Source of the DNA: Pseudomonas taiwanensis DSM 21245
GTDB lineage: Bacteria; Pseudomonadota; Gammaproteobacteria; Pseudomonadales; Pseudomonadaceae
Direction of reading: 5' to 3'
NCBI RefSeq assembly: GCF_000425785.1
Contig: NZ_KE384450.1
Coordinates: 220,545-284,544 of the forward strand
DNA: 64,000 bases
The position numbers and the translations under genes are program-made. Shown piece after piece: positions 16,888 to 25,168 of the stretch; the first letter of the stretch is position 1, and each line of letters starts with the position of its first letter. Below the pieces are notes generated by a model. The model did no database searches, was not told the origin of the DNA, and saw only the letters and a program-made list of their open reading frames with translations.

Positions 16888-17456
16888 AGCGTCTGCACCT
16901 GCTGCTGGGTCTGTGCCTGGTGATGCTGCTGGGGGGGTGCGCCACGTCGGCCAACGACCCGCTGGCACCAAAGACCGCAGGCAACGTCGACCTCAAGCGT
17001 TACCAAGGCAAGTGGTACGAGCTGGCCCGACTGCCAATGCCTTACCAGAGCGAATGTGCCCAGTCAGAGGCCCATTACAACCTCAAGCAGGATGGCTCGT
17101 ATGGCGTGCTCAACCGGTGCCGGACAATGGGCGACGAGTGGTTGCGCGCCGAGGGGCATGCCAACATTCAGGAGCCTGGCCATACCGACAAGTTATGGGT
17201 GGAATTCGATAACTGGTTCACCCGCCTGGTACCGGGTCTGACCAAGGGCGAGTACTGGATCCTGTACGTGGATGACCGTTACCGCACGGCAATCGTCGGC
17301 AGCCCGGACCGCAAGTACCTGTGGATTCTTTCGCGCACGCCGACCTTGCCGGCCTGGGAGCGCGAGAACCTGTTGTCCAAAGCCCGGCAGCAGGGTTATG
17401 ACACCAGTCGCTTGATCTGGCGCACGGCCGACAAGCAGATCGTGCAGATGCATTGA
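16884..17456 (+). CDS. blc: Bacterial lipocalin (Blc)
   Basis: 190-aa outer-membrane lipoprotein. The lipobox is LLGGC (Cys19). The lipocalin first motif is KRYQGKWYELARLPMPYQ (GxW at the start of the barrel), and the third structurally conserved region is near LWILSRTPTLP. Bacterial Blc binds fatty acids and lysophospholipids and helps maintain the envelope under stress. It is translationally coupled to the upstream BamE-like gene and followed by a REP element, convergent with hutF. Confidence 0.92.
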   Translation: MKRLHLLLGLCLVMLLGGCATSANDPLAPKTAGNVDLKRYQGKWYELARLPMPYQSECAQSEAHYNLKQDGSYGVLNRCRTMGDEWLRAEGHANIQEPGHTDKLWVEFDNWFTRLVPGLTKGEYWILYVDDRYRTAIVGSPDRKYLWILSRTPTLPAWERENLLSKARQQGYDTSRLIWRTADKQIVQMH

Positions 17457-17465
17457 TGCCAGCCT

Positions 17466-17513
17466 CCTCGCCGGCATCCAGCTCCTCGTAGGAGCCGGCT
17501 TGCCGGCGAAAGG
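17466..17513. repeat. REP element
   Basis: Contains the GTAGGAGCCGGCTTGCCGGCG core with a partial inverted match (TCGCCGGCATC) upstream. It lies between the convergent blc and hutF genes. Confidence 0.8.
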
Positions 17514-17529
17514 GCCATTTCTCGACACG

Positions 17530-18894
17530 TCATCCCAACAGCTGCCGCAACACCTGTGCGAACGCCCGCGCGCTTTCCTCTTCCTGGGCATGTCGCCCCT
17601 GACGCACTACCCACTGACCATTGACCATTACATCCCGTACCTGACGATCTCCACCGGCAAACAGCCAGCGGTTCAGAATGGCGTCGCCATCGGCAGTGGC
17701 GATGTACGGGTCCTGCCCGTCGAGCACGAGCCAGTCGGCCCGTTTGCCCCGTTCCAGGGTGCCGATGGTCTGGCCCAGCGCCTGGGCCCCGCCGCTTAGC
17801 GCTGCGTCATACAGCGTACGTCCCACCATCGGCTGGCGTTCACCATGCAGACGGTTGCGCCGCTGGTCCCGCAGGCGCTGTCCGTATTCCAGCCAGCGCA
17901 GTTCTTCCACTACGCTCAGCGAGACATGGCTGTCCGAGCCGATGCCCAGTCGTCCACCTTCAGCCAGGTAATCCACCGCCGGGAAGATGCCATCACCCAG
18001 GTTGGCTTCGGTGGTCAGGCACAGGCCTGCGACGGCACCGCTGCGGGCCATGGCCGCCACTTCATCGGCAATGGCGTGGGTGGCATGTACCAGGCACCAG
18101 CGCGGGTCGACGCTTACGTGCTCGTACAGCCACTGCAGTGGGCGCAGGCCGCTCCAGGCCAGGCAGTCATCCACTTCTTTCTGCTGTTCGGCGATGTGGA
18201 TGTGAACCGGGCACTGCTGATTGGTCGCTGCCAGCACCTGGTCGATCTGCCCAGGGGTAACCGCACGCAAGGAGTGGAAGCACAGGCCGAGCTGCTGCGC
18301 GGGTTGGGCCGCCAGGACAGGGGCGAGCTGTGCCTGCAGGGCCAGGTACTGTTCGGTGGTGTTGATGAAGCGGCGCTGGCCTTCATTGGGGGCCTGGCCG
18401 CCGAAGCCTGAATGGCTGTAAAGCACGGGCAGCAAGGTCAGGCCGATACCGCTGCTGGTGGCGGCGGCGCTGATGCGCCGGGACAGCTCGGTGGGGTCGG
18501 CGTAGGCCTTTCCTGCCTGGTCATGATGGACATAGTGGAACTCGGCCACCGAGGTATAACCGGCCTTGAGCATCTCGATGTAAAGCTGGCGGGCGATGAC
18601 GTGCAGTTGCTCCGGCGAGATCTTGCCGACCATCCGGTACATCAGCTCGCGCCAGGTCCAGAAGCTGTCGTTGGGATTGCCGGCCACCTCGGCCAGGCCT
18701 GCCATGGCGCGCTGGAATGCGTGGGAGTGCAAGTTCGGCATGCCCGGCAACAGCGGCCCGTGCAACCGTTCGGCGCCCTCAGCGCTGGCATTGGCTTGCA
18801 CGTCTGTCAGGTGGCCATCGACAGCGACCTCCAGACGGACATCGTTAGCCCAACCGTTGGGCAGGAGGGCGCGTTCGGCGAAGTAGGCGGGCAT
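17530..18894 (-). CDS. hutF: Formimidoylglutamate deiminase HutF
   Basis: 454-aa amidohydrolase converting N-formimino-L-glutamate to N-formyl-L-glutamate and ammonia, the first half of the five-step pseudomonad histidine route. Metal-ligand signatures seen are PNLHSHAFQRAMAG near residue 55, a His in VHIHIAEQ and one in LVHATH, and the Asp in GIGSDSHVSLS. It is divergent from hutCD with a HutC-type operator only about 24 nt upstream of its start, so direct HutC repression is expected. The product is the substrate of HutG, encoded at the far end of the cluster. Confidence 0.95.
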   Translation of the reverse strand: MPAYFAERALLPNGWANDVRLEVAVDGHLTDVQANASAEGAERLHGPLLPGMPNLHSHAFQRAMAGLAEVAGNPNDSFWTWRELMYRMVGKISPEQLHVIARQLYIEMLKAGYTSVAEFHYVHHDQAGKAYADPTELSRRISAAATSSGIGLTLLPVLYSHSGFGGQAPNEGQRRFINTTEQYLALQAQLAPVLAAQPAQQLGLCFHSLRAVTPGQIDQVLAATNQQCPVHIHIAEQQKEVDDCLAWSGLRPLQWLYEHVSVDPRWCLVHATHAIADEVAAMARSGAVAGLCLTTEANLGDGIFPAVDYLAEGGRLGIGSDSHVSLSVVEELRWLEYGQRLRDQRRNRLHGERQPMVGRTLYDAALSGGAQALGQTIGTLERGKRADWLVLDGQDPYIATADGDAILNRWLFAGGDRQVRDVMVNGQWVVRQGRHAQEEESARAFAQVLRQLLG

Positions 18895-18917
18895 GTGGCG
18901 ATCCTGTTATTGTTCAG

Positions 18918-18936
18918 CTTGTATATACATATACAG
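18918..18936. promoter_or_regulatory. HutC operator between hutF and hutC
   Basis: CTTGTATATACATATACAG contains the perfect palindrome TGTATATACA (18920-18929) and the overlapping arms TGTATA/TATACA. It resembles the CTTGTATGTACAAG site in front of hutU. The position between divergent hutF and hutC suggests joint repression and autoregulation. Confidence 0.75.
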
Positions 18937-19002
18937 CCGTTTGCCTGCCGGGTAAACTCCGGCAAGCTACCGCTCAATCAATTCGCACAAGGACCAAACG
19001 CC

Positions 19003-19749
19003 GTGCCGACACCTCCTGTCTCCACGCTGGTCGCCCAGATGGGCGAAGGGCCGGCGCCGCTGTATGCCCGGGTCAAGCAGATGATCGTCCAGCAGATCGA
19101 AAACGGCAGCTGGCCGCCACACCACCGGGTTCCCTCGGAAAGCGAGCTGGTCAGCGAACTGGGCTTCAGTCGCATGACCATCAACCGCGCCCTGCGCGAG
19201 CTGACCGCAGAGGGCTTGCTGGTCCGCATGCAGGGCGTAGGTACCTTCGTCGCCGAACCCAAGACCCGCTCGGCACTGTTCGAAGTCCATAACATCGCCG
19301 ACGAAATTGCCGCCCGGGGCCACCAGCATAGCTGTCAGGTGATCACCCTTGCCGAAGAGGCGGCCGGTTCCGAGCGGGCGCTGGCCCTGGACATGCGCGA
19401 AGGCCAGCGGGTGTTCCACTCGCTGATCGTGCACTACGAGAATGGCGTACCGGTGCAAATCGAGGACCGCTATGTCAACGCTGCCATCGCCCCGGACTAC
19501 CTCAAGCAGGATTTTACCCGGCAGACCCCGTATGCCTACCTGTCCCAGGTTGCGCCACTGACAGAAGGCGAGCATGTGGTCGAGGCCATTCTCGCCGAAC
19601 CCGATGAGTGCCAATTACTGCAGATCGAGCGTGGCGAGCCTTGCCTGCTGATCCGTCGGCGTACTTGGTCCGGTCGTCTGCCCGTGACCGCCGCTCGGTT
19701 GATTCACCCCGGTTCCCGTCATCGCCTGGAAGGACGTTTCAGCAAATGA
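19003..19749 (+). CDS. hutC: Histidine utilisation repressor HutC
   Basis: 248-aa GntR-family regulator. An N-terminal winged helix (PLYARVKQMIVQQIENG, RVPSESELVSELGFSRMTINRAL) is followed by a C-terminal UTRA effector domain that in this family senses urocanate. I chose GTG 19003 (MPTPPVSTLV), preceded by AAGGA at 9 nt; longer in-frame readings run through the operator and antisense to hutF. It overlaps hutD by ATGA. It should repress hutF, hutCD and hutU-G through TGTA..TACA operators. Confidence 0.94.
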   Translation: MPTPPVSTLVAQMGEGPAPLYARVKQMIVQQIENGSWPPHHRVPSESELVSELGFSRMTINRALRELTAEGLLVRMQGVGTFVAEPKTRSALFEVHNIADEIAARGHQHSCQVITLAEEAAGSERALALDMREGQRVFHSLIVHYENGVPVQIEDRYVNAAIAPDYLKQDFTRQTPYAYLSQVAPLTEGEHVVEAILAEPDECQLLQIERGEPCLLIRRRTWSGRLPVTAARLIHPGSRHRLEGRFSK

Positions 19750-20324
19750 GCCAGCTGCAGTTGTTACGCGCACGGGACTACCCGCGCATGCCTTGGAAGA
19801 ACGGTGGCGGTTTCACCGAAGAAATCACGCGCGATGCGGGTGATGGCCTGGACGGTTTCGGCTGGCGCCTTTCCATTGCCGACATTGAAGCATCCGGCGG
19901 ATTTTCCAGCTTCGCCGGCTACCAGCGGATCATCACCGTGCTGCAGGGTGACGGCATGCGCCTCAGTGTCGATGGCGTCGCGTCACGGCCATTGTTACCG
20001 CTCGATGCGTTCGCCTTCGATGGCCAGAGCCAGGTGAGTTGTCACCTGCTGGGTGGGCCGATCCGTGATTTCAACCTCATCTATGCCCCCGAGCGTTACC
20101 GTGCGCGCCTGCAATGGTTCAACGGCAGTACCCGGCTGTTCAGTGCTGCCGGCACTGTGTTGGTGTTCAGCGGGCAGGCGCAACTGCAAGTCAGTGTCGG
20201 TGGCCAGCCTGTGGATAACCTCGACCGCTATGACTGCCTGCACCTGAGCGGTAATGAGCGCCTGATGGAACTGGCGATCACTGGCTTGTGCTGTGTCATC
20301 GAACTGAGCGACGTTTCCCGGTAA
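19746..20324 (+). CDS. hutD: HutD family protein
   Basis: 192-aa cupin-fold protein of the HutD family, opening with the conserved DYPRMPWKNGGGFTEEI block (about residues 10-26). HutD is proposed in Pseudomonas to limit hut over-expression, possibly by binding a pathway intermediate; it is not a catabolic enzyme. The start is the ATG at 19746, overlapping the hutC stop, so the two are translated together. The longer in-frame reading overlaps hutC and is rejected. Confidence 0.92.
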   Translation: MSQLQLLRARDYPRMPWKNGGGFTEEITRDAGDGLDGFGWRLSIADIEASGGFSSFAGYQRIITVLQGDGMRLSVDGVASRPLLPLDAFAFDGQSQVSCHLLGGPIRDFNLIYAPERYRARLQWFNGSTRLFSAAGTVLVFSGQAQLQVSVGGQPVDNLDRYDCLHLSGNERLMELAITGLCCVIELSDVSR

Positions 20325-20496
20325 CGCACTGCGATCGCACAATTTGTTACCGAATGCCCCAGGGTGGCGCAATGCCGCCTTGGCCTGAATCCTCTACCGC
20401 AACGCCTCCCCAGATTTTTCTCACATCCCGTAACCCTTGAATGACGTGGCTTTCAAGCAGCCGCGGGGCCGCTGTCGCGCGCTGGGAAAAGTGACT

Positions 20497-20512
20497 TGGC
20501 AATTCAATTGCA
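20497..20512 (+). promoter_or_regulatory. Sigma-54 promoter of the hutU operon
   Basis: TGGCAATTCAATTGCA has TGGCA and TTGCA at the -24/-12 spacing. The predicted start near 20524 leaves a leader of about 118 nt before hutU. This agrees with CbrB/NtrC-dependent hut expression known in Pseudomonas. The rest of the 20325-20641 gap holds no gene that I can see. Confidence 0.8.
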
Positions 20513-20516
20513 TATG

Positions 20517-20530
20517 CTTGTATGTACAAG
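20517..20530. promoter_or_regulatory. HutC operator at the hutU transcription start
   Basis: CTTGTATGTACAAG: arms CTTGTA and TACAAG around a 2-nt centre. It begins 4 nt after the -12 box and covers the predicted +1, so HutC bound here would block sigma-54 polymerase initiation. Confidence 0.82.
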
Positions 20531-20641
20531 TAAAGCCAAGTGCGCGAAAGTGGATAGGCCGTCCCTCTCGCGTTTGACCCAACGCACCACTGGCCCGCCG
20601 ATCACGTCGGGTTTGGATAGATCGCTCAAGGAGCACTTTTC

Positions 20642-22321
20642 GTGACTGACAACAACTTGAACAAATTCCGTGACGTCGAGATCCGCGCCCCGCGTGGCAA
20701 CAAGCTGACCGCCAAAAGCTGGCTGACCGAAGCGCCGCTGCGCATGCTGATGAACAACCTCGACCCACAAGTGGCGGAGAACCCCAAGGAGTTGGTGGTA
20801 TACGGTGGTATTGGCCGCGCCGCGCGCAATTGGGCGTGCTACGACAAGATCGTCGAGAGCCTGACCAACCTGAATGACGACGAAACCCTGCTGGTGCAAT
20901 CGGGCAAGCCGGTCGGTGTGTTCAAGACCCACGCCAACGCCCCGCGTGTGCTGATCGCTAACTCCAACCTGGTGCCGCACTGGGCCAACTGGGAACACTT
21001 CAACGAGCTGGATGCGAAGGGCCTGGCCATGTACGGCCAGATGACCGCTGGCAGCTGGATCTATATCGGCAGCCAGGGCATCGTTCAGGGCACCTATGAA
21101 ACCTTCGTCGAAGCAGGCCGCCAGCACTACAACGGCAGCCTCAAGGGCAAGTGGGTACTGACCGCCGGCCTTGGCGGCATGGGCGGCGCCCAGCCGCTGG
21201 CCGCGACCTTGGCAGGTGCCTGCTCGCTGAACATCGAATGCCAGCAGAGCCGCATCGACTTCCGCCTGCAGACCCGCTACGTGGATGAGCAGGCCACCGA
21301 TCTGGACGATGCCCTGGCGCGCATCGCCAAGTACACCGCCGAAGGCAAGGCCATCTCCATCGCCCTGCACGGCAACGCCGCCGAGATCCTGCCCGAGCTG
21401 GTCAAGCGTGGCGTACGTCCGGACATGGTCACCGACCAGACCAGCGCCCACGACCCGCTCAACGGCTACCTGCCAGCCGGTTGGACCTGGGAGCAGTACC
21501 GTGATCGCGCCCAGACCGAGCCCGCCGCTGTGGTCAAGGCCGCCAAGCAGTCCATGGCCGTGCACGTCCAGGCCATGCTCGACTTCCAGAAACAGGGCAT
21601 CCCGACCTTCGACTATGGCAACAACATCCGCCAGATGGCCAAGGAAGAGGGTGTGAGCAACGCCTTCGACTTCCCAGGCTTCGTGCCGGCCTACATCCGT
21701 CCGCTGTTCTGCCGGGGCATCGGCCCGTTCCGCTGGGCGGCGCTGTCCGGCGACGCCGAGGACATCTACAAGACCGACGCCAAGGTCAAGGAACTGATCC
21801 CGGACGATGCCCACCTGCATCGCTGGCTGGACATGGCCCGCGAACGCATCAGTTTCCAGGGCCTGCCGGCGCGTATTTGCTGGGTTGGCCTGGGTCTGCG
21901 CGCGAAGTTGGGCCTGGCGTTCAACGAAATGGTACGCAGCGGCGAACTGTCGGCACCGATCGTGATTGGCCGTGACCATCTGGACTCGGGTTCTGTATCG
22001 AGCCCCAACCGCGAAACCGAAGCCATGCGCGACGGCTCGGATGCGGTGTCCGACTGGCCGCTGCTCAACGCCCTGCTGAACACCGCCAGTGGCGCCACCT
22101 GGGTGTCGCTGCACCATGGTGGCGGCGTGGGGATGGGCTTCTCGCAGCATTCGGGCATGGTAATTGTCTGCGATGGTACCGACGAAGCCGCCGAGCGTAT
22201 CGCCCGCGTACTGACCAACGACCCGGCCACTGGCGTGATGCGCCATGCCGATGCGGGGTATCAGATTGCGATTGATTGCGCCAAAGAGCAGGGGCTGAAC
22301 CTGCCGATGATCACTGGCTGA
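20642..22321 (+). CDS. hutU: Urocanate hydratase (urocanase)
   Basis: 559-aa NAD+-containing urocanase converting urocanate to imidazolone propionate. Characteristic stretches are VYGGIGRAARNWACYDKI, GLGGMGGAQPLA (nucleotide-binding) and the Cys-containing FPGFVPAYIRPLFCRGIGPF. The start is GTG with AAGGAG 7 nt upstream. The first codons (GTGACTGACAACAACTTG) contain a CA-rich stretch of the kind bound by Crc/Hfq, so catabolite repression of translation is plausible. It heads the operon hutU-XWV-hutH paralogue-hutH-I-G. Confidence 0.97.
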   Translation: MTDNNLNKFRDVEIRAPRGNKLTAKSWLTEAPLRMLMNNLDPQVAENPKELVVYGGIGRAARNWACYDKIVESLTNLNDDETLLVQSGKPVGVFKTHANAPRVLIANSNLVPHWANWEHFNELDAKGLAMYGQMTAGSWIYIGSQGIVQGTYETFVEAGRQHYNGSLKGKWVLTAGLGGMGGAQPLAATLAGACSLNIECQQSRIDFRLQTRYVDEQATDLDDALARIAKYTAEGKAISIALHGNAAEILPELVKRGVRPDMVTDQTSAHDPLNGYLPAGWTWEQYRDRAQTEPAAVVKAAKQSMAVHVQAMLDFQKQGIPTFDYGNNIRQMAKEEGVSNAFDFPGFVPAYIRPLFCRGIGPFRWAALSGDAEDIYKTDAKVKELIPDDAHLHRWLDMARERISFQGLPARICWVGLGLRAKLGLAFNEMVRSGELSAPIVIGRDHLDSGSVSSPNRETEAMRDGSDAVSDWPLLNALLNTASGATWVSLHHGGGVGMGFSQHSGMVIVCDGTDEAAERIARVLTNDPATGVMRHADAGYQIAIDCAKEQGLNLPMITG

Positions 22322-22343
22322 CGGGCCCTGAGGCTGCTGTGCA

Positions 22344-22418
22344 GACCATGGCCGGTACGCCGGCTCCTACAGGTACGGTGTTGAGCCCTGAGGGAGCCGA
22401 TTTGCCGGCAATGGTCCG
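22344..22418. repeat. Degenerate REP pair
   Basis: Opposed partial REP cores (GTACGCCGGCTCCTAC and GGGAGCCGATTTGCCGGC) lie between hutU and hutX. Such hairpins can stabilise the upstream message or reduce downstream expression. Confidence 0.6.
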
Positions 22419-22486
22419 TCACGTGGCCTCGTCCCCCTTTTTCGAGCCCTGCCGATTTCCACTTTCAAGTTTGGGAGCGTCACGCA

Positions 22487-23455
22487 ATGAAAACCAACAA
22501 GACCCTGCTCGCCTCGCTGTTCGCCCTTGGTCTGCTCGGTGCTGCCGGTAGCAGCCAGGCCGCGGGCTGGTGTGAATCCGGCAAGCCGGTGAAGTTCGCC
22601 GGGCTGAACTGGGAAAGCGGCATGCTGCTGACCGACGTGATGCAGTTCGTGCTAAAGCACGGCTACGGCTGCGAGACCGACAGCCTGCCCGGCAACTCCA
22701 TCACCATGGAGAACGCCCTGGGCACCAATGACATCCAGGTGTTCGCCGAGGAGTGGGTAGGCCGCAGCGAGGTCTGGAACAAGGCCGAAGCCGCCGGCAA
22801 GGTGGTAGGTGTCGGCGCCCCTGTGGTGGGCGCGCAAGAGGGCTGGTACGTGCCGCGCTACGTGATCGAGGGCGATGCCAAGCGCAAGCTCGAAGCCAAG
22901 GCGCCAGACCTGAAGAACGTCGCCGACCTGGCCAAGTATTCCAGCGTGTTCAAGGACCAGGAGGAGCCGAGCAAAGGCCGCTTCTACAACTGCCCTGCCG
23001 GTTGGACCTGTGAGCTGGACAACACCAAGATGCTCAAGGAGTACGGCCTGGAAAGCAGCTACACCAACTTCCGTCCAGGTACTGGCCCGGCACTGGATGC
23101 TGCCGTGCTGTCGAGCTACAAGCGCGGCGAGCCGATTCTTTTCTACTACTGGACCCCAACCCCGCTGATGGGCCAGGTCGACCTGGTCAAGCTGCAAGAG
23201 AAGGAAGGCGTGGACAAGTCCGTGACCATCAAGGTCGGTCTGTCGAAAGCGTTCCACGAGCAAGCCCCCGAACTGGTCGCGGTGCTGGAGAAGGTCAATC
23301 TGCCGATCGACCTGCTGAACCAGAACCTGGCGCGCATGACCAAGGATCGGATCGAATCGCCAGAACTGGCCAAGACGTTCCTCAAGGAACATCCTGAAGT
23401 TTGGCAGTCCTGGGTCAGCACGGATGCCGCCAAGAAGATCAACGCGGCGCTCTGA
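22487..23455 (+). CDS. hutX: ABC transporter substrate-binding protein HutX
   Basis: 322-aa periplasmic binding protein. A signal peptide ends near SSQAAGWC. The mature protein belongs to the OpuAC/ProX-like class (PF04069) used for quaternary amines and, in the hut variants, histidine; FAGLNWESG and YYWTPTPL are typical. Two further Cys (CPAGWTC) may pair. Placed between hutU and the hutH genes, it should capture histidine or urocanate. Specificity is inferred from context only. Confidence 0.88.
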   Translation: MKTNKTLLASLFALGLLGAAGSSQAAGWCESGKPVKFAGLNWESGMLLTDVMQFVLKHGYGCETDSLPGNSITMENALGTNDIQVFAEEWVGRSEVWNKAEAAGKVVGVGAPVVGAQEGWYVPRYVIEGDAKRKLEAKAPDLKNVADLAKYSSVFKDQEEPSKGRFYNCPAGWTCELDNTKMLKEYGLESSYTNFRPGTGPALDAAVLSSYKRGEPILFYYWTPTPLMGQVDLVKLQEKEGVDKSVTIKVGLSKAFHEQAPELVAVLEKVNLPIDLLNQNLARMTKDRIESPELAKTFLKEHPEVWQSWVSTDAAKKINAAL

Positions 23456-23481
23456 GCGTCCTCAGCTGATGAGTGGAACCT

Positions 23482-24333
23482 ATGTTTCCTGACAACCTGA
23501 CATTCTCCATCGCCGACTGGGTCAACGGCTGGGTCGACGCCCTGGTGACCAACTACGGCGATGTGTTCCGGCACATTTCCGACACCCTGCTATGGGCCAT
23601 CGTCAGTCTCGAAGGCCTGCTGCGTGCCACACCCTGGTGGCTGATGCTGGGGGTGGTGGCGGTCATCGCCTGGCACGCCACCCGGCGTGTACTGCCGACC
23701 TTGGTGATCACCGGCTTGTTGTTCCTGGTCGGCGCTGTCGGCCTCTGGGACAAGTTGATGCAGACGTTGGCACTGATGCTGGTCGCCACCGTGATCTCGG
23801 TGCTGGTGGGCATTCCGCTGGGCATCCTGTCGGCGCGCAGCAACCGCTTGCGCGCAGTGTTGATGCCATTGCTGGACATCATGCAGACCATGCCAAGCTT
23901 CGTGTACTTGATTCCGGTGCTGATGCTGTTCGGCCTGGGCAAGGTGCCGGCGATCTTCGCCACGGTGATCTACGCCGCGCCGCCCCTGATCCGCCTGACC
24001 GACCTGGGGATTCGTCAGGTCGACGGTGAAGTGATGGAGGCCATCAACGCCTTCGGCGCCAACCGCTGGCAACAGCTGTTCGGCGTGCAGTTGCCACTGG
24101 CATTGCCCAGCATCATGGCCGGCATCAACCAGACCACCATGATGGCGCTGTCGATGGTGGTGATTGCCTCGATGATCGGCGCCCGGGGGCTGGGCGAAGA
24201 CGTGCTGGTCGGTATCCAGACCCTGAACGTCGGCCGCGGCCTCGAAGCGGGTCTGGCGATCGTCATTCTCGCGGTGGTGATCGACCGCATTACCCAGGCC
24301 TATGGCCGGCCACGCCACGAGGTGAGCAAATGA
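23482..24333 (+). CDS. hutW: ABC transporter permease HutW
   Basis: 283-aa inner-membrane permease with about six to seven helices and the binding-protein-dependent transport (EAA-loop) signature around EAINAFGANRWQQLFGVQLP, which docks to the ATPase HutV. The ATG at 23482 (MFPDNLTFS) is preferred over a GTG 9 nt upstream because GAGTGG lies at ribosome-binding distance. It overlaps hutV by 4 nt. Confidence 0.88.
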   Translation: MFPDNLTFSIADWVNGWVDALVTNYGDVFRHISDTLLWAIVSLEGLLRATPWWLMLGVVAVIAWHATRRVLPTLVITGLLFLVGAVGLWDKLMQTLALMLVATVISVLVGIPLGILSARSNRLRAVLMPLLDIMQTMPSFVYLIPVLMLFGLGKVPAIFATVIYAAPPLIRLTDLGIRQVDGEVMEAINAFGANRWQQLFGVQLPLALPSIMAGINQTTMMALSMVVIASMIGARGLGEDVLVGIQTLNVGRGLEAGLAIVILAVVIDRITQAYGRPRHEVSK

Positions 24334-25160
24334 GCACGCAGGCGATCAGCAAGATCGAGGTGAAGAACGTCTTCAAGATCTTCGGCGACCGTGCCGAGGA
24401 AGCCTTGCAACTGATCCGCAACAAGCAGGGCAAGGAGCAGGTGCTGGCGCAGACGGGTTGCGTGGTCGGGGTCAACGACCTGTCGCTATCCATCGGCAGC
24501 GGCGAGATCTTCGTAATCATGGGCTTGTCCGGTTCCGGCAAGTCGACCCTGGTGCGCCACTTCAACCGGCTGATCGACCCCACCAGTGGGCAGATCCTGG
24601 TCGATGGCGAGGACATTCTGAAATACGACATGGAAGCATTGCGCGAGTTTCGCCGGCGCAAGATCAGCATGGTGTTCCAGAGTTTTGGCCTGTTGCCGCA
24701 CCGCAACGTGCTGGACAACGTCGCCTATGGCCTGAAGGTGCGGGGCGAGAGCAAGCAACTGTGCGCAGAGCGCGCTCAGCAGTGGATCGAGACCGTCGGT
24801 CTGAAGGGCTACGAGAAGAAGTATCCGCACCAGCTGTCGGGCGGCATGCGCCAGCGCGTCGGCCTGGCCCGGGCCTTGGCGGCGGACACCGACATCATCC
24901 TCATGGACGAGGCGTTCAGCGCCCTGGACCCGCTGATCCGCGCTGAAATGCAGGACCAATTGCTCGAACTGCAGAAAACGCTGCACAAGACCATCGTGTT
25001 CATCACCCATGACCTGGATGAAGCCGTGCGCATTGGCAACCGCATCGCCATTCTCAAGGATGGCCGCCTGATCCAGGTCGGTACGCCGCACCAGATCCTT
25101 CACAACCCGGCCGACGAATACGTCGACCGTTTTGTCCAGCGCCGCGCGGTTGCGGTATGA
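24330..25160 (+). CDS. hutV: ABC transporter ATP-binding protein HutV
   Basis: 276-aa ATPase of the ProV/OpuA-like class. Walker A is GLSGSGKST, the signature is LSGGMRQR, Walker B is IILMDEAFSALDP and the H-loop is FITHDLDEA. The N-terminal extension with AEEALQLIRNKQGKEQVLAQTGC is typical of quaternary amine-type transporters; the C-terminal CBS pair of ProV is absent. With HutX and HutW it forms the histidine/urocanate importer. Its stop overlaps an ATG of the following reading frame. Confidence 0.9.
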   Translation: MSTQAISKIEVKNVFKIFGDRAEEALQLIRNKQGKEQVLAQTGCVVGVNDLSLSIGSGEIFVIMGLSGSGKSTLVRHFNRLIDPTSGQILVDGEDILKYDMEALREFRRRKISMVFQSFGLLPHRNVLDNVAYGLKVRGESKQLCAERAQQWIETVGLKGYEKKYPHQLSGGMRQRVGLARALAADTDIILMDEAFSALDPLIRAEMQDQLLELQKTLHKTIVFITHDLDEAVRIGNRIAILKDGRLIQVGTPHQILHNPADEYVDRFVQRRAVAV

Positions 25161-25168
25161 GGAGCGCC

